A stretch of 64,000 bases of DNA from NCBI RefSeq assembly GCF_014635245.1, contig NZ_BMCP01000002.1, forward strand, positions 558,001-622,000, written 5' to 3'. Source of the DNA: Agaricicola taiwanensis. Its GTDB lineage: Bacteria; Pseudomonadota; Alphaproteobacteria; Rhizobiales; Methylopilaceae. The translations under genes were made by a program, and so were the position numbers. Every line of letters begins with the position of its first letter. The first letter of the stretch is position 1. Of the stretch, positions 49,146-59,909 are shown piece by piece. Below the pieces are notes generated by a model, which did not search any database, was not told the origin of the DNA, and saw only the letters and a list, made by a program, of their open reading frames with translations.

Positions 49146-50930
49146 CTCCGGAAGGTTCTGCCGGATGTGCAACTCGCGCAGCTGCTTCGGCGTCACATGA
49201 GCCGGCGCACCCATCATCAGATCCTCGGCGCGCTGGTTCATGGGGAACAGCACCACTTCGCGAATGTTCGGCTCGTTGCAGAGCATCATCACGATCCGAT
49301 CGACGCCCGGCGCGATGCCACCATGCGGCGGTGCGCCAAGCTCCAACGCGTGCAGCATCCCACCGAACTTCTCCTCCAGAACATCTTCGCCGTAGCCCGC
49401 TAAGGCAAAGGCCTTCTTCATGATGTCCGGGCGGTGGTTTCGGATGGCGCCGGATGACAATTCGATGCCGTTGCAGACGATGTCGTACTGATAGGCCAGA
49501 ATATCGAGCGGATCCTTGCTCTCGAGCGCTTCCAGGCCGCCCTGCGGCATCGAGAAGGGGTTGTGCGAGAAGTCGACCTTCTTGTCGTCGTCGTTCCACT
49601 CGTACATCGGAAAATCGACGATCCAGCAGAATTTGAACTCGCCCTCTGGAATAAGGCTGAGTTCGGTGCCGACGCGCGTGCGGGCGGCACCCGCCAGCTT
49701 GGCGGCTTTCAATTCGGTATCGCAGGCGAAGAACACCGCATCTCCAGCCTGCAATCCGGCCTTTGAGACGATCTGCTGCTGAATCTCGGCGGGCACGAAC
49801 TTGGCGATCGGGCCTTTGCCCTCCAGTCCGCCGGCACCGGCCTCGAAGACGATGTAGCCCAGCCCGGGGGCACCTTCGCCGCGCGCCCAGTCATTCAGTT
49901 TGTCGAAGAACGACCGCGGCTGGGATCCGGCGCCGGGCGCGGGGATGGCACGGACGACGCCGCCGTCGGCGATGACGCGCTTAAAGGCGTTGAAAGTGAC
50001 GCTCTCGTGGTTGAACTCGTCAGTCACGTCCACGATCACGATCGGATTGCGCAGGTCCGGCTTGTCCGTGCCGTATTTCAGCATGGCTTCGCGGTAGGGG
50101 ATACGCGGGAACTTCTGCGTGACGGATTTGCCTTCGGCAAACTCCTCGAACACGCCGCGCAGCACCGGCTCCACCGCCTGGAAGACGTCTTCCTGCTCGA
50201 CGAAGCTCATCTCGATGTCTAGCTGGTAGAACTCGCCCGGTGAACGATCGGCACGCGCGTCTTCGTCGCGGAAGCAGGGCGCGATCTGGAAGTAGCGGTC
50301 AAAGCCCGCGATCATGGTGAGCTGCTTGAACTGCTGCGGAGCCTGTGGCAGCGCATAGAACTTGCCAGGATGCAGACGCGACGGCACCAGGAAGTCACGC
50401 GCTCCTTCCGGCGAAGAGGCGGTGAGGATGGGCGTCTGGAACTCGAAAAAGCCCTGATCCTTCATGCGCTGGCGCAGGCTGTCGATGATCTGGCCGCGCT
50501 TGATGATGTTCCGGTGGATGCGCTCGCGGCGCAGGTCCAGGAACCTGTATTTGAGGCGGATGTCCTCGGGATATTCCTGATCGCCGAACACCGGCATGGG
50601 CAGTTCCGCCGCCTGGCCCAGCACTTCCACGTCAGTGATATAGAGTTCGATCTGACCCGTGGGCAACTCACTGTTGGAGGTGCCTTCGGGGCGCTGGCGC
50701 ACTTTGCCGTCGATGCGGATCACCCATTCGGAGCGGACGGCTTCGACCTGGCTGAAGGAAGACGAGTCGGGATCGGCCACACATTGGGTGATGCCATAAT
50801 GGTCGCGCAGATCGATGAAGAGCACACCGCCATGGTCACGAACGCGATGAACCCAGCCGGAAATGCGAACCTCCTGGCCGATGTGGCTTTCACGAAGCTC
50901 TCCGCAGGTATGCGTGCGGTAGCGATGCAT
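49140..50930 (-). CDS. aspS: Aspartate--tRNA ligase
   Basis: The 596-residue class II synthetase has an N-terminal OB fold ([23 protein letters not shown]), motif 2 region [31 protein letters not shown], a bacterial GAD insertion domain, and motif 3 [14 protein letters not shown] near the C-terminus. ATG 50930 gives the usual bacterial length. I did not determine whether it is discriminating or also charges tRNA-Asn. Confidence 0.97.
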   Translation of the reverse strand: MHRYRTHTCGELRESHIGQEVRISGWVHRVRDHGGVLFIDLRDHYGITQCVADPDSSSFSQVEAVRSEWVIRIDGKVRQRPEGTSNSELPTGQIELYITDVEVLGQAAELPMPVFGDQEYPEDIRLKYRFLDLRRERIHRNIIKRGQIIDSLRQRMKDQGFFEFQTPILTASSPEGARDFLVPSRLHPGKFYALPQAPQQFKQLTMIAGFDRYFQIAPCFRDEDARADRSPGEFYQLDIEMSFVEQEDVFQAVEPVLRGVFEEFAEGKSVTQKFPRIPYREAMLKYGTDKPDLRNPIVIVDVTDEFNHESVTFNAFKRVIADGGVVRAIPAPGAGSQPRSFFDKLNDWARGEGAPGLGYIVFEAGAGGLEGKGPIAKFVPAEIQQQIVSKAGLQAGDAVFFACDTELKAAKLAGAARTRVGTELSLIPEGEFKFCWIVDFPMYEWNDDDKKVDFSHNPFSMPQGGLEALESKDPLDILAYQYDIVCNGIELSSGAIRNHRPDIMKKAFALAGYGEDVLEEKFGGMLHALELGAPPHGGIAPGVDRIVMMLCNEPNIREVVLFPMNQRAEDLMMGAPAHVTPKQLRELHIRQNLPEK

Positions 50931-51128
50931 GGTACGATCCTTCAAGGAAATAATATGGGGAGGCCGGGGCCGACCGTCGGCGCGTAGAGCGCATAGGGGC
51001 GCCCGATTTGTCAAGGCGGCTAGGGCTTTTTGGCCCGCTCGGGTTGAGCCCTGCGGCAGAATCCGGCAGGTTGCGGCTTTGGTGTCTCCTTGAACAGGAG
51101 CCAACGCTGTTGTGAGTGACCGCAGCCG

Positions 51129-52298
51129 ATGATGCTGATTGATACGACCGATGCTTTGGCTGCCGCCTGTGACCGCCTGAAACAATCCAGCTTCGTCACC
51201 GTCGACACCGAATTCCTGCGCGAAACCACCTATTGGCCAAAGCTCTGTGTCATCCAGATGGCGGATGACGAGGGCGCCGTCATGGTCGACGCACTGGCTG
51301 CCGGCCTGGACTTCGCACCGTTCTTCGCGCTGATGGCGGATGAGAGTGTGCTGAAGGTGTTTCACGCGGCCCGGCAAGACATCGAGATCATCTGGCACTT
51401 GGCCGGCATCATCCCACATCCGCTGTTCGACACCCAGGTCGCCGCCATGGTCCTCGGCCATGGCGATTCCATTTCCTACGATCAGCTCGTCCAGCGGCTG
51501 ACGGGGGCGCAGCTCGACAAATCATCCCGCTTTACCGACTGGAGCCGGCGGCCGCTATCGGATGCGCAGCTCTCCTATGCCGCCGCGGATGTGACCCATC
51601 TGCGGAAGGTCTATGTCAAGCTGGCGGAAGGATTGGCCAAGCGCGACCGGGCCGATTGGGTGGGCGAGGAAATGGCTGTGCTGACCTCTCCCTCGACTTA
51701 TCGGCAGGAGCCCGAAGAGGCTTGGCGGCGCCTGAAGGCCCGCATAAAAAAGCCGAAGGAACTTGCTGTTCTCATTGAAGTTTGTTCTTGGAGAGAACGA
51801 GAGGCGCAAAGCCGCGATGTACCCCGATCCCGGGTGCTCAAGGACGAGGCCCTGGCCGAGATCGCCCAGCGGCAGCCGACCAGCGTGGAGGCTCTCGGCC
51901 ATCTCCGCATGATCCCGAGCGGCTTTGAACGTTCACGCGTCGGCGGCGATATTCTTGAGGCGGTTGCGCGAGGCCTTGCCCGCAATCCGAAGCAACTTCC
52001 CGACATTGGCGACGGCCGCCGCCCCAACGCCAATGGCGCCAGCGCAACGGTCGAACTGCTCAAGGTGCTGCTGAAGCTCATTTCCGAAAAGCATGGCGTT
52101 GCGGCGAAGGTCATCGCCACGGTGGATGATCTCGATCGCCTGGCCAGCGATGACGATGCGGACATCCCGGCCATGCGTGGGTGGCGGCGAGATCTTTTCG
52201 GCGAGGCGGCGCTTCAGCTGAAACGCGGCGAACTTTCGCTCGGGCTCGACGGCGGGCGGGTTACCATGATCGAGCAGATGGCATCGTCCCAGGCTTGA
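51129..52298 (+). CDS. rnd: Ribonuclease D
   Basis: The 389-residue 3'-exonuclease has DEDD motifs: [34 protein letters not shown] and [21 protein letters not shown]-terminal HRDC domain (about 210-290) includes [22 protein letters not shown]. It trims tRNA precursors. In many Hyphomicrobiales rnd is near aspS and ppx, as here. Confidence 0.95.
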   Translation: MMLIDTTDALAAACDRLKQSSFVTVDTEFLRETTYWPKLCVIQMADDEGAVMVDALAAGLDFAPFFALMADESVLKVFHAARQDIEIIWHLAGIIPHPLFDTQVAAMVLGHGDSISYDQLVQRLTGAQLDKSSRFTDWSRRPLSDAQLSYAAADVTHLRKVYVKLAEGLAKRDRADWVGEEMAVLTSPSTYRQEPEEAWRRLKARIKKPKELAVLIEVCSWREREAQSRDVPRSRVLKDEALAEIAQRQPTSVEALGHLRMIPSGFERSRVGGDILEAVARGLARNPKQLPDIGDGRRPNANGASATVELLKVLLKLISEKHGVAAKVIATVDDLDRLASDDDADIPAMRGWRRDLFGEAALQLKRGELSLGLDGGRVTMIEQMASSQA

Positions 52299-52324
52299 TC
52301 ACGCACGAGGCCTTTGTCTGGCGC

Positions 52325-54208
52325 TCACTCCGCAACAGCCTCGAAGTCGAGCAGATTGGGGATATTCTGCGGGCCTTCGTGGAGAGACCGATAGAGTTCG
52401 GCGGCTGGTTGAGCGTCATTTTTAGGGCGAGCTGTCACCGTGATCGATTTGGGATCCTCGATGAATTTCAAAAGCGCGGGCATCACCTCCACGGCGCTCC
52501 CGCCGAGAAAGAGAACGCCCATCACCTGAGCCTTGACGACAAGTTCATCCTTGAGGGTCTGAAGATCACCTCCGCGTTCCTCGGCGGTTTTCTCCATGAG
52601 GCGTGTGATGCCGCCATTGCGGTCGCTGATCTTGACCTGAGCTTTGGTGAAGGTTGCCTCGCCCAGACTTTCAGCGAAGGCCTCAGGGGAATCAATCAGC
52701 TTGGTCATGTCGATCTTGCCGAGCGTCAGTTTTCCCTCGAGCGCTGCGAGCTGATCTAGATCGGCTGTGACACTGTCGATCTTGAGCGCTGATGCCGAGT
52801 CATCATAGGACATGATGTAAGCGAGGCGGCCGCGCAGCGTCTCGATCCCGAAGTCCTTGAGGATATCCATCCGCGGGTCGTCCGCCGGCACAGGAACGCT
52901 GAAGCCTTCCATGGCGAATGCGAAGCGGGAGGGAAGGCCGCCGCGGGGACCCGTCAACGCCAGGCTTTGCTGTGCGACCTCCAGCACCGCATCTCCGTTC
53001 TCCTGCTGCACAAGGCCTTCCAGCACCACTTCGAAGCGCGGCAGCATACGCAGGATATCTCCCGGTGAAATCTGCTTTTCGGCGATCGCATTGAGCATGT
53101 CCTTGTCACGGAGGAAGGCAAGGGTTCCGCTGAAATCGGCGTTCTTCAGCTGGTACCGCGACGCTTTCAAAGATCGGCGTCCCCGTGCCTCGAAGTGCAA
53201 ATCACGCATGTCCAGCATGAGAAGCGCGCCATCCTTAAGTCCCTGGATGGTTATTGGACCGAGGTCGACATCCCCCGGCTGATCGCCTCCCACCGTCATC
53301 TTGAAACTGTCGATGGCTAACCGATCCATTTCCACGCCCAGCAAGGCATCCGTAACCGCGGTGAGGACTTGATGTGTGGCATCCTCGGGCGGTGTTTCTC
53401 CGCGGGCCTCGGCACTTTCGATGGCCGACACGGCACTCATCATGCGTTCGGCATCAAAGGCTGATGGCCTCACCCGCATCTCGTCAGAGGTCATTCCGCC
53501 AATTTCCAGAGTCAGGGCCACATCACCGGCCTTGCCCTTCATGATGATCGGTTCCGAGGTGAAGCTCCGGAACAGCGGCCGCATTTCGTCACCGCGCGGC
53601 GCATTCGGGGCCAAGAGGGCAAGGTTCAGGCCGATGTCGATCCCTTCATAGCGCATGCTGCCGAACGTCATCGGTTCAAACGTTATGTTCTCGTCAGGGG
53701 GCACCTGGGTTTCGGCGCTCGCGATCGACAGAGACGCGGCGATACCGTTCTTTAGATCGGTTATAATCGTTTCGCGATAGGTGCTCTTGCCGACCTCTCC
53801 GGGAAGCGAGCGGTCTTCCACCTCAATGGTCGGAGCATAGACGCGCGCCGCAGAGAATCGCCGAACCGCATCCACGGCATCGACGGGGGCAGGCTGGCCG
53901 CTGAAGATCTCTGCGGTGAGGGCAAGAACATTGATGCCTTCGATGGTCAGCTTCGGCACGACGACCTTTGCCGCGTAGGCCGAAGCCTGTTCGTAGACCA
54001 GATCGTCTATCTCGAGACGGCGGCTCCAAAGATCGAAGCGGCTTGTTTTGCGGCTTACCTTCACGCTCTCGTGTTGGTTCGCCTGCAGCAAGGCAGCGTC
54101 GAGCGCTGAATTCACGCAGCTTTCGATGATCGGCGGCGCGGCCAGGAAGGTTCCGATGCCCAGCAAGGCAACCATGCCTGCTCCAATCAACAGTGCTTTC
54201 TTTGCCAT
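52325..54208 (-). CDS. Large membrane-anchored hypothetical protein, AsmA-like in character
   Basis: The 627-residue protein has one N-terminal TM anchor (about 5-27, GAGMVALLGIGTFLAAPPII) and a long periplasmic-type region. That region is rich in beta strands and repeated phrases such as ITIQGLKDGALLMLDMRDLHFEARG and LTLGKIDMTKL. This resembles AsmA or DUF945-type proteins that handle lipids or anchor in the envelope, but I cannot assign the family with confidence. ATG 54208 is chosen because the TM anchor follows at once. Isolated minus-strand gene between rnd and maeB. Confidence 0.75.
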   Translation of the reverse strand: MAKKALLIGAGMVALLGIGTFLAAPPIIESCVNSALDAALLQANQHESVKVSRKTSRFDLWSRRLEIDDLVYEQASAYAAKVVVPKLTIEGINVLALTAEIFSGQPAPVDAVDAVRRFSAARVYAPTIEVEDRSLPGEVGKSTYRETIITDLKNGIAASLSIASAETQVPPDENITFEPMTFGSMRYEGIDIGLNLALLAPNAPRGDEMRPLFRSFTSEPIIMKGKAGDVALTLEIGGMTSDEMRVRPSAFDAERMMSAVSAIESAEARGETPPEDATHQVLTAVTDALLGVEMDRLAIDSFKMTVGGDQPGDVDLGPITIQGLKDGALLMLDMRDLHFEARGRRSLKASRYQLKNADFSGTLAFLRDKDMLNAIAEKQISPGDILRMLPRFEVVLEGLVQQENGDAVLEVAQQSLALTGPRGGLPSRFAFAMEGFSVPVPADDPRMDILKDFGIETLRGRLAYIMSYDDSASALKIDSVTADLDQLAALEGKLTLGKIDMTKLIDSPEAFAESLGEATFTKAQVKISDRNGGITRLMEKTAEERGGDLQTLKDELVVKAQVMGVLFLGGSAVEVMPALLKFIEDPKSITVTARPKNDAQPAAELYRSLHEGPQNIPNLLDFEAVAE

Positions 54209-54398
54209 GTCTGCCGCTCCCCCGCGATGCTTCCGCACGTGTGTTGCTCGTGCTTTAGGGGATCGACAGACCTCCGGCAATCGCAAGGTCGCAACGGCAG
54301 AGGCAAGCTGTCGCGGTCGCGCATCACCTTTGCAACAGAAGCGCTCTTTTCCTTGGTCGCTCCCGGCGATAAGAGGGGCATGCACGGGAGGACATCAC

Positions 54399-56681
54399 AT
54401 GGCATCTCTGACTGACGATCTGAAGGCGGCCGCACTTGCCTATCACCGGCTGCCCAAGCCCGGAAAGCTGGAGATCCAGGCCACCAAGCCGCTGGCCACA
54501 CAGCGGGATCTCGCTCTGGCCTATTCGCCGGGTGTTGCTGCTGCCTGCGAAGCCATCGCGGAAGATCCGGAGACGGCCGCGGAACTGACAGCGCGGCAGA
54601 ATCTCGTTGCTGTCATTTCCAATGGCACAGCGGTTCTCGGCCTTGGTGCGATCGGCCCGCTCGCGTCCAAGCCGGTGATGGAAGGCAAGGCTGTTCTCTT
54701 CAAGAAGTTCGCCGGCATCGATGTCTTCGATATCGAGATCGATGCCGATGAGGTCTCGCGCATTGTCGACGTGGTCGCGGCGCTGGAGCCAACCTTTGGC
54801 GGGATCAATCTCGAGGATATCAAGGCGCCGGAATGCTTCGAGGTGGAGGAGCAGCTCAAGGCGCGCATGTCCATTCCGGTTTTTCATGACGATCAGCATG
54901 GCACGGCCATCATCGTGGGCGCGGCGGTTCGCAACGCTCTCGAACTGGCCGGGAAAAAGATCGAAGATGCCAAGATCGTCACATCAGGAGCCGGCGCTGC
55001 GGCCCTTGCCTGCCTCAATCTTCTCGTCTCGCTCGGTGCGCGGCGAGAAAACATCTGGGTCACGGACCTGGAGGGCGTGGCCTATGAGGGGCGCGAGGCG
55101 CTGATGGACCGCTGGAAGGCGGTCTATGCTCAAAAGACCGATCTTCGCACCCTGGCCGAAGTGATCGAAGGGGCCGATGTCTTCCTGGGCCTCTCGGCTG
55201 GCGGCGTGCTGAAGGCCGACATGGTGGCGCGCATGGCAGAAAAGCCTCTGATCATGGCACTCGCCAATCCCAATCCGGAGATCATGCCGGAGGAAGCGCG
55301 TGCGGTGCGGCCGGATGCCATGATCTGCACCGGCCGTTCGGACTTCCCGAACCAGGTCAACAATGTCCTCTGCTTTCCCTACATCTTCCGTGGCGCACTC
55401 GACGTGGGTGCCCGCGCCATCAACGAGGAGATGAAGCGCGCCGCCGTGGAGGCAATCGCCGGGCTCGCCCGCGAGGCCTCGTCCGAGGTGGCCGCCCAGG
55501 CCTATGGCGGTGAGACGCGTCTGTTCGGGCCCGACTCGCTCATCCCAAGCCCGTTTGACCCGCGCCTGATCCTGCGGATTGCGCCGGCCGTCGCCAAGGC
55601 GGCGCAGGACACGGGCGTCGCGCGCCGGCCCATCACAGATTTCGAGGCTTACGAGGAGCGCCTGTCGCGCTTCGTGTTCCGCTCCGGCCTTGCCATGAAG
55701 CCGGTCTTCGCGGCAGCCAAGCGTTCGCCCAAGCGTGTCGCCTATGCCGAGGGTGAGGACGAACGCGTGCTGCGCGCCGCCCAGATCGCCATCGAGGAGA
55801 AGATCGCCGTTCCCATCCTGATCGGACGCCCGCATGTCATTGAGGTTCGCGCCAAGCGTTACGGCCTGTCGATCCGGCCTGGCATTGACTTCGAGATCAT
55901 CGATCCGGAAGACGATCCTCGCTACCGCGACTATGTTGCGCTCTATCTGGAGCGGGCAGGGCGCTGCGGCGTGACGCCCGACCGTGCCCGCACGGTGGTG
56001 CGCACCAACTTCACAGTGATCGCGGCCCTGGCAGTTCAGCGCGGCGATGCCGACGCCATGATCTGCGGCCTCGAAGGACGCTATCACGGCCATCTGCGCG
56101 CCATCGACGAGGTGATCGGCCAAGCCGGCGGCATCGACGACTATTCCGCGCTTAGTCTCGTCATCACCTCGCGCGGCGTGCACTTCATCGCCGACACCTA
56201 TGTGACGCCGGATCCGACAGCGCCAGAACTCGCTGACATGACCATGCGCTGCGCGGACTATGTGCGCCGCTTTGGCCTCGAGCCCAAGGTCGCATTGCTC
56301 TCGCACTCCAACTTCGGCTCTTTCAACTCGCCGTCGTCGGAAAAGATGCGCGAGACGCTGGCGATCCTCCGTCGCGAAGCTCCCGAGCTTGAGGTCGACG
56401 GCGAGATGCACGCTGACGCTGCTCTCAACGAGGCGCAGCGGGCTCGCAACTTCCCGGCATCGACGCTGAAAGGAGAGGCAAATCTGCTGATCATGCCGAA
56501 CCTCGATGCCGCCAACATCTCGTATCAGCTCATCAAGGCGGTCGCCGATGCCTTGCCGGTCGGCCCGATGTTGCTCGGCCCGGCCAAGCCTGCACACATC
56601 CTCACGCCGTCGGTGACAGCACGTGGCCTCGTCAACATGACAGCCATCGCCGTGACCGACGTGCAGGCTCAGTCGGCATGA
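54399..56681 (+). CDS. maeB: NADP-dependent malic enzyme with C-terminal phosphotransacetylase-like domain
   Basis: The 760-residue protein is a MaeB-type fusion. The N-terminal malic enzyme (about 1-425) has [51 protein letters not shown] and an NAD(P) motif [14 protein letters not shown]. The C-terminal PTA-like domain (about 435-760) has [15 protein letters not shown] and ATSQ-like phosphate-binding regions; in characterised MaeB it is regulatory. It decarboxylates malate to pyruvate. GGGAGGA lies seven bases before ATG 54399. Confidence 0.96.
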   Translation: MASLTDDLKAAALAYHRLPKPGKLEIQATKPLATQRDLALAYSPGVAAACEAIAEDPETAAELTARQNLVAVISNGTAVLGLGAIGPLASKPVMEGKAVLFKKFAGIDVFDIEIDADEVSRIVDVVAALEPTFGGINLEDIKAPECFEVEEQLKARMSIPVFHDDQHGTAIIVGAAVRNALELAGKKIEDAKIVTSGAGAAALACLNLLVSLGARRENIWVTDLEGVAYEGREALMDRWKAVYAQKTDLRTLAEVIEGADVFLGLSAGGVLKADMVARMAEKPLIMALANPNPEIMPEEARAVRPDAMICTGRSDFPNQVNNVLCFPYIFRGALDVGARAINEEMKRAAVEAIAGLAREASSEVAAQAYGGETRLFGPDSLIPSPFDPRLILRIAPAVAKAAQDTGVARRPITDFEAYEERLSRFVFRSGLAMKPVFAAAKRSPKRVAYAEGEDERVLRAAQIAIEEKIAVPILIGRPHVIEVRAKRYGLSIRPGIDFEIIDPEDDPRYRDYVALYLERAGRCGVTPDRARTVVRTNFTVIAALAVQRGDADAMICGLEGRYHGHLRAIDEVIGQAGGIDDYSALSLVITSRGVHFIADTYVTPDPTAPELADMTMRCADYVRRFGLEPKVALLSHSNFGSFNSPSSEKMRETLAILRREAPELEVDGEMHADAALNEAQRARNFPASTLKGEANLLIMPNLDAANISYQLIKAVADALPVGPMLLGPAKPAHILTPSVTARGLVNMTAIAVTDVQAQSA

Positions 56682-56684
56682 TGC

Positions 56685-56709
56685 GGTGCCGGCTCGCGAG
56701 GCCGGCACC
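56685..56709. repeat. Inverted repeat between convergent maeB and PfkB genes
   Basis: GGTGCCGGC (56685-56693) and GCCGGCACC (56701-56709) are perfect complements with a 7-base loop. No T-run follows either way, so terminator function is uncertain. Confidence 0.55.
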
Positions 56710-56720
56710 CGATATTTGGA

Positions 56721-57614
56721 TCACACCGTTTCGCTGGCGTCCGCCAGCATGGCCTTGACGTCGTCGAGCGTGGGCAGGCCGGCTTCATTGCCCAGGCGCT
56801 GGATCTTGTGGGCGGAGGCAGCCCGGGAGAACTGGAAGTGGCTCTCCCAACTGGCGTCGGGGTTCTGCAGATAGGAGAAGACATAGGCGCCGTGGAACAC
56901 GTCACCGGCGCCGTTGGTATCGATGACCTTCTCCTTTGGGATTGCGAGCGAGGGCATTTCGCGGCGCTGGCCCGTTTCATCATACCAGACGAGACCGCGC
57001 TCACCGAGGGTGATGCCGCCGATCTTGCAGCCCTTCTCCCTGAGATGGTCGAGCATGCCGGAATGTGACAGCTTCATCTGCTCGCACATGCGGTCGGAAA
57101 CAATGGCGACATCGATGAACTCCAGCAATTCCTCCGTGTTGGATCGCACAGCGCCACCGTCAAGCGACGTCAGTCGCCCGGCTTCGCGGAACGCCTTGGC
57201 ATAGTGAAGCGCGGCATCGGGTTGGTGCCCATCGACATGCAGTGCGCGAGCCTCCCGGATGTTGAGATTCGGGAAGGGGTGGAGATAGTCATCGTCGCGG
57301 CACCGGACGATGGCGCGTTTGCCATTGTTCGGCATGATGAAGGATAGAGAGGATTCCCGGACCTTTCTGGCGTGGATGGGAATGCTGTATTTGGCGGCCA
57401 TGTCCATGAACATGCGGCCGAGCCAGTCATCGGCATAAGAGCACAGAAGGTCCGGCGCGATGCCAAGTCTGGCGCAGCAGAAAGCGGCGGTGACCGCGTT
57501 GCCGCCGAAACTGACGGCGTAATCATGAGCGATTGTCTTCTCGTCGCCTGTCGGCAGGCGGTCGGTCAGGAAGGTGACGTCGATGTAAGTCTGACCGATG
57601 AACAGAGCCTGCAT
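56721..57614 (-). CDS. PfkB-family carbohydrate kinase
   Basis: The 297-residue ribokinase-fold kinase has N-terminal SFGGNAVTAAFCCARLG (sugar-binding GG motif) and C-terminal VIDTNGAGDVFHGAY with the catalytic Asp and anion hole. A GITLGERGLVWYDETG strand precedes it. The substrate is not clear. It is divergent from the EAL gene. Confidence 0.9.
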   Translation of the reverse strand: MQALFIGQTYIDVTFLTDRLPTGDEKTIAHDYAVSFGGNAVTAAFCCARLGIAPDLLCSYADDWLGRMFMDMAAKYSIPIHARKVRESSLSFIMPNNGKRAIVRCRDDDYLHPFPNLNIREARALHVDGHQPDAALHYAKAFREAGRLTSLDGGAVRSNTEELLEFIDVAIVSDRMCEQMKLSHSGMLDHLREKGCKIGGITLGERGLVWYDETGQRREMPSLAIPKEKVIDTNGAGDVFHGAYVFSYLQNPDASWESHFQFSRAASAHKIQRLGNEAGLPTLDDVKAMLADASETV

Positions 57615-57654
57615 ATCGTGATCCCTACTTTAATTGCGCGATGCAACGGCGCGG

Positions 57655-57669
57655 TTAACGTCTGGTTAA
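57655..57669. promoter_or_regulatory. Perfect CtrA-binding site
   Basis: TTAA (57655-57658), seven bases, TTAA (57666-57669) is an exact match to the full CtrA box. It sits in the 94-base region between the divergent PfkB and EAL genes, 39 bases before the EAL start codon and 41 bases before the PfkB start. Confidence 0.75.
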
Positions 57670-57708
57670 TGGTCCGATCCTCTAATCAGCCCGGCTAGAG
57701 GATAGTGC

Positions 57709-59304
57709 ATGATTGAGCGAAGACGAGCGAAGTGGTTACCGCTTATGGCAGCGGCCGTCATTTCGGTCGTTCCGTTGATCGGTTTGAACGCTCTTCTCTG
57801 GCTCCATATCAAGGCGAATGAGGATCGGCAGGTGGAGGATGCCGCCGAGGCTATCATGTCCCAGGTTCATGGGCGGCTCGATTCTGCCATGACCGCGCTG
57901 ATCAGCCTTGGCGTGAAAGATGTGAGATCCTGCTCGCAGGAGAATCGAGATCATATCTCTCAAGCGGCGGCGCGGGCGCCCTTCTCTCAGGAGATCGCGA
58001 TCGTTGATCCGGAGGGGGAGGTGAGATGCTCCAGCGTCGGCCGTTCGCGCGTCCTGCGGGAGATCTCGCCGCAGCACGACACGCTGCATCCGAAGGTGAC
58101 GATGGATGTCGTCGACCATGGTGGCGACAACGGACCAACGCACATCCGCCTAGCATGGAACTATGCCGACGGAAGCTCAATACGCGTCGTGATCCCCGGT
58201 TCTGAGCTCATTCCGCCGATCATCGTGGGCAAGCTCCAATCCGGCTTTCTTACCCAGCTGATGTTGGCGGATGGCACGTTAATAGCGGGAAGGCTGAGCT
58301 CACAGGACATCAGCATCAGCGAATCAACACCTCGCGTCTTCGAAGCGAGCCGCGGATCGGAACGCTATCCCCTGGCGATCAAAATTAGCATTCCGTCGAC
58401 CGCATTGCTGCGGACCTATCAAGAGCTGTTCATTTATGGAAACGCCGGCGGAGCGGTGATGGCGCTCTTTGCCGTCCTGCTGGCCTGGGGCGTGTCTCGC
58501 CGGATCGAGGGACCGGAGCGCGAGATCGCGGAGGGCATCCGCAAGGGCCAATTCATCGCCTACTACCAGCCCGTGATCGACATCTCGAACGGGAACCTCC
58601 TTGGCTGCGAAGCCTTGGTTCGGTGGCGCAAAGCCGATGGCACCATCATATCGCCCGCCGGTTTTATCGCCCTGGCGGAAAAGTCCGGCCAGATCTACGA
58701 CATCACGCGATCCGTCATGAAGCGCGGGCGCGAGGATCTGGAGCGGGTCTATGAGGGCCGCCCCGAGTTGAAGTTATCATTCAACCTGATTGCCGGACAC
58801 TTCGCGTCCTTCGATGTCATCAATGACGTATCCACCGTCTTCGCCGACTCGCGCATCAGAATGAATCAGCTGGTTTTCGAGGTGACAGAACGCGAAGAAC
58901 TGCCGAACATCGCCCGCGCACGCGTGGTCATTGCCCGATTGCAGGAACTCGGAGCTCAGGTGGCGTTGGACGATGTGGGGACCGGGCACGGCGGCCTGTC
59001 ATATCTTCTGAAACTGGGGGTCGATCAGATGAAGATCGACAAGATGTTTGTCGATGCCATCGGAACCGATCGCTATTCCACGGCAATCATCGACAGTCTC
59101 GTGCGCCTTGCTTCCGAGATGTCGATGGATCTCGTGGCTGAGGGTGTGGAAACCCAGGAGCAGGTGGAGTATCTGCGGGCAAAGGGCGTTCGAGCCGCCC
59201 AAGGCTACATCTTCGCGCCGCCGCTGCCAGCAAAAGCCTATGCCGCGTTGGCAGAAGCGATGTGCCCGCTTAAGCAACGCGGCCAGGCTTCGGATGCCGC
59301 CTGA
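57709..59304 (+). CDS. CSS-motif EAL-domain c-di-GMP phosphodiesterase, membrane-bound
   Basis: The 531-residue protein has a TM helix (about 10-32), a periplasmic CSS-motif domain (about 35-240, with RCSSVGRS) whose redox-sensitive cysteines sense the envelope in E. coli homologues, a second TM (about 240-262) and a cytoplasmic EAL domain (about 275-520). EAL catalytic elements look intact: CEALVRW, LDDVGTGHGGL, KIDKMFV, AEGVETQEQ and QGY. It should cleave c-di-GMP and so influence motility or attachment. There is no GGDEF domain. A perfect CtrA box lies upstream. Confidence 0.93.
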   Translation: MIERRRAKWLPLMAAAVISVVPLIGLNALLWLHIKANEDRQVEDAAEAIMSQVHGRLDSAMTALISLGVKDVRSCSQENRDHISQAAARAPFSQEIAIVDPEGEVRCSSVGRSRVLREISPQHDTLHPKVTMDVVDHGGDNGPTHIRLAWNYADGSSIRVVIPGSELIPPIIVGKLQSGFLTQLMLADGTLIAGRLSSQDISISESTPRVFEASRGSERYPLAIKISIPSTALLRTYQELFIYGNAGGAVMALFAVLLAWGVSRRIEGPEREIAEGIRKGQFIAYYQPVIDISNGNLLGCEALVRWRKADGTIISPAGFIALAEKSGQIYDITRSVMKRGREDLERVYEGRPELKLSFNLIAGHFASFDVINDVSTVFADSRIRMNQLVFEVTEREELPNIARARVVIARLQELGAQVALDDVGTGHGGLSYLLKLGVDQMKIDKMFVDAIGTDRYSTAIIDSLVRLASEMSMDLVAEGVETQEQVEYLRAKGVRAAQGYIFAPPLPAKAYAALAEAMCPLKQRGQASDAA

Positions 59305-59380
59305 TTGTTGCAGCGACGCATCTGAGCCCGGTTTTGAACCAAATATAGCCTCCAACGCCTGTCATGCCTTCCACTCGACG

Positions 59381-59405
59381 GGAACCATCTCTTATGGCAA
59401 GCGTT
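59381..59405 (+). promoter_or_regulatory. EcfG-type general stress promoter
   Basis: Perfect GGAAC (59381-59385), 16-base spacer, CGTT (59402-59405). It is oriented toward the glycine-zipper lipoprotein gene; the leader would be about 100 bases long. Confidence 0.75.
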
Positions 59406-59513
59406 TACGCGTCGACTGCTTCGCTGTAAGGGCATTTTCCGCTCAGGCGTCAGGCGCTGGATATGCCGCCCCTGTGGGACGGCTAATGTAACGGGACAGT
59501 TTTGGAGGTTTCG

Positions 59514-59777
59514 ATGAAGAAAATCTTGGCTCTCGGAGTTGTGGCACTCGGTCTTGCCGCCTGTGCAACGGAACAGCAGAACAGGGCTCTTGCAGGTGGC
59601 GCGATCGGCGCTGGTGCCGGCGCTCTCGTGGGCGGTCTTGCGACCGGCTCGAGCGGTGGCGCTCTCGCAGGTGCTGCTATCGGCGGCGCGGGCGGCGCGA
59701 TCGTTGGCGCTTCAACCGCCCCGCGCACCTGCCGTGGCTACGATCGCTACGGCCGGCCGGTCGCCTACCGCTGCTGA
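59514..59777 (+). CDS. Glycine-zipper lipoprotein
   Basis: The 87-residue precursor has a signal peptide with lipobox LAAC (Cys20). The body (about 28-72) is almost entirely Gly/Ala/Leu with GxxxG repeats (GAIGAGAGALVGG, GAAIGGAGGAIVG), forming a glycine-zipper membrane-insertion segment. The C-terminus is short and basic with two further Cys (TCRGYDRYG and the final residue). GGAGG lies five bases before ATG 59514. Probably an outer-membrane stress lipoprotein; the precise role is unknown. Confidence 0.88.
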   Translation: MKKILALGVVALGLAACATEQQNRALAGGAIGAGAGALVGGLATGSSGGALAGAAIGGAGGAIVGASTAPRTCRGYDRYGRPVAYRC

Positions 59778-59797
59778 TCTGCCGCGCATCAATCAAG

Positions 59798-59829
59798 AGC
59801 CGGACGGGTTTTCCGTCCGGCTTTTTTTG
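59798..59829 (+). terminator. Intrinsic terminator after the lipoprotein gene
   Basis: Stem AGCCGGACGG (59798-59807), loop GTTTT, stem CCGTCCGGCT (59813-59822), then seven T. Confidence 0.92.
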
Positions 59830-59855
59830 CGGCCGATGAAATGCGTCGTACATGT

Positions 59856-59891
59856 AAAAAAGCCGCCGATCATAAATCGGCGGCTTTTTTC
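59856..59891. terminator. Bidirectional terminator serving the BA14K gene
   Basis: Stem AGCCGCCGAT (59861-59870), loop CATAA, stem ATCGGCGGCT (59876-59885), with an A-run before and a T-run after, so it can stop transcription from either side. Confidence 0.9.
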
Positions 59892-59909
59892 TTATCGTAT
59901 CGGCCTGTC

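Noticed and set aside
54984-56708. 574-codon frame antisense to maeB
   Set aside because: Shadow of the malic-enzyme gene; no recognisable domain and no separate ribosome site.
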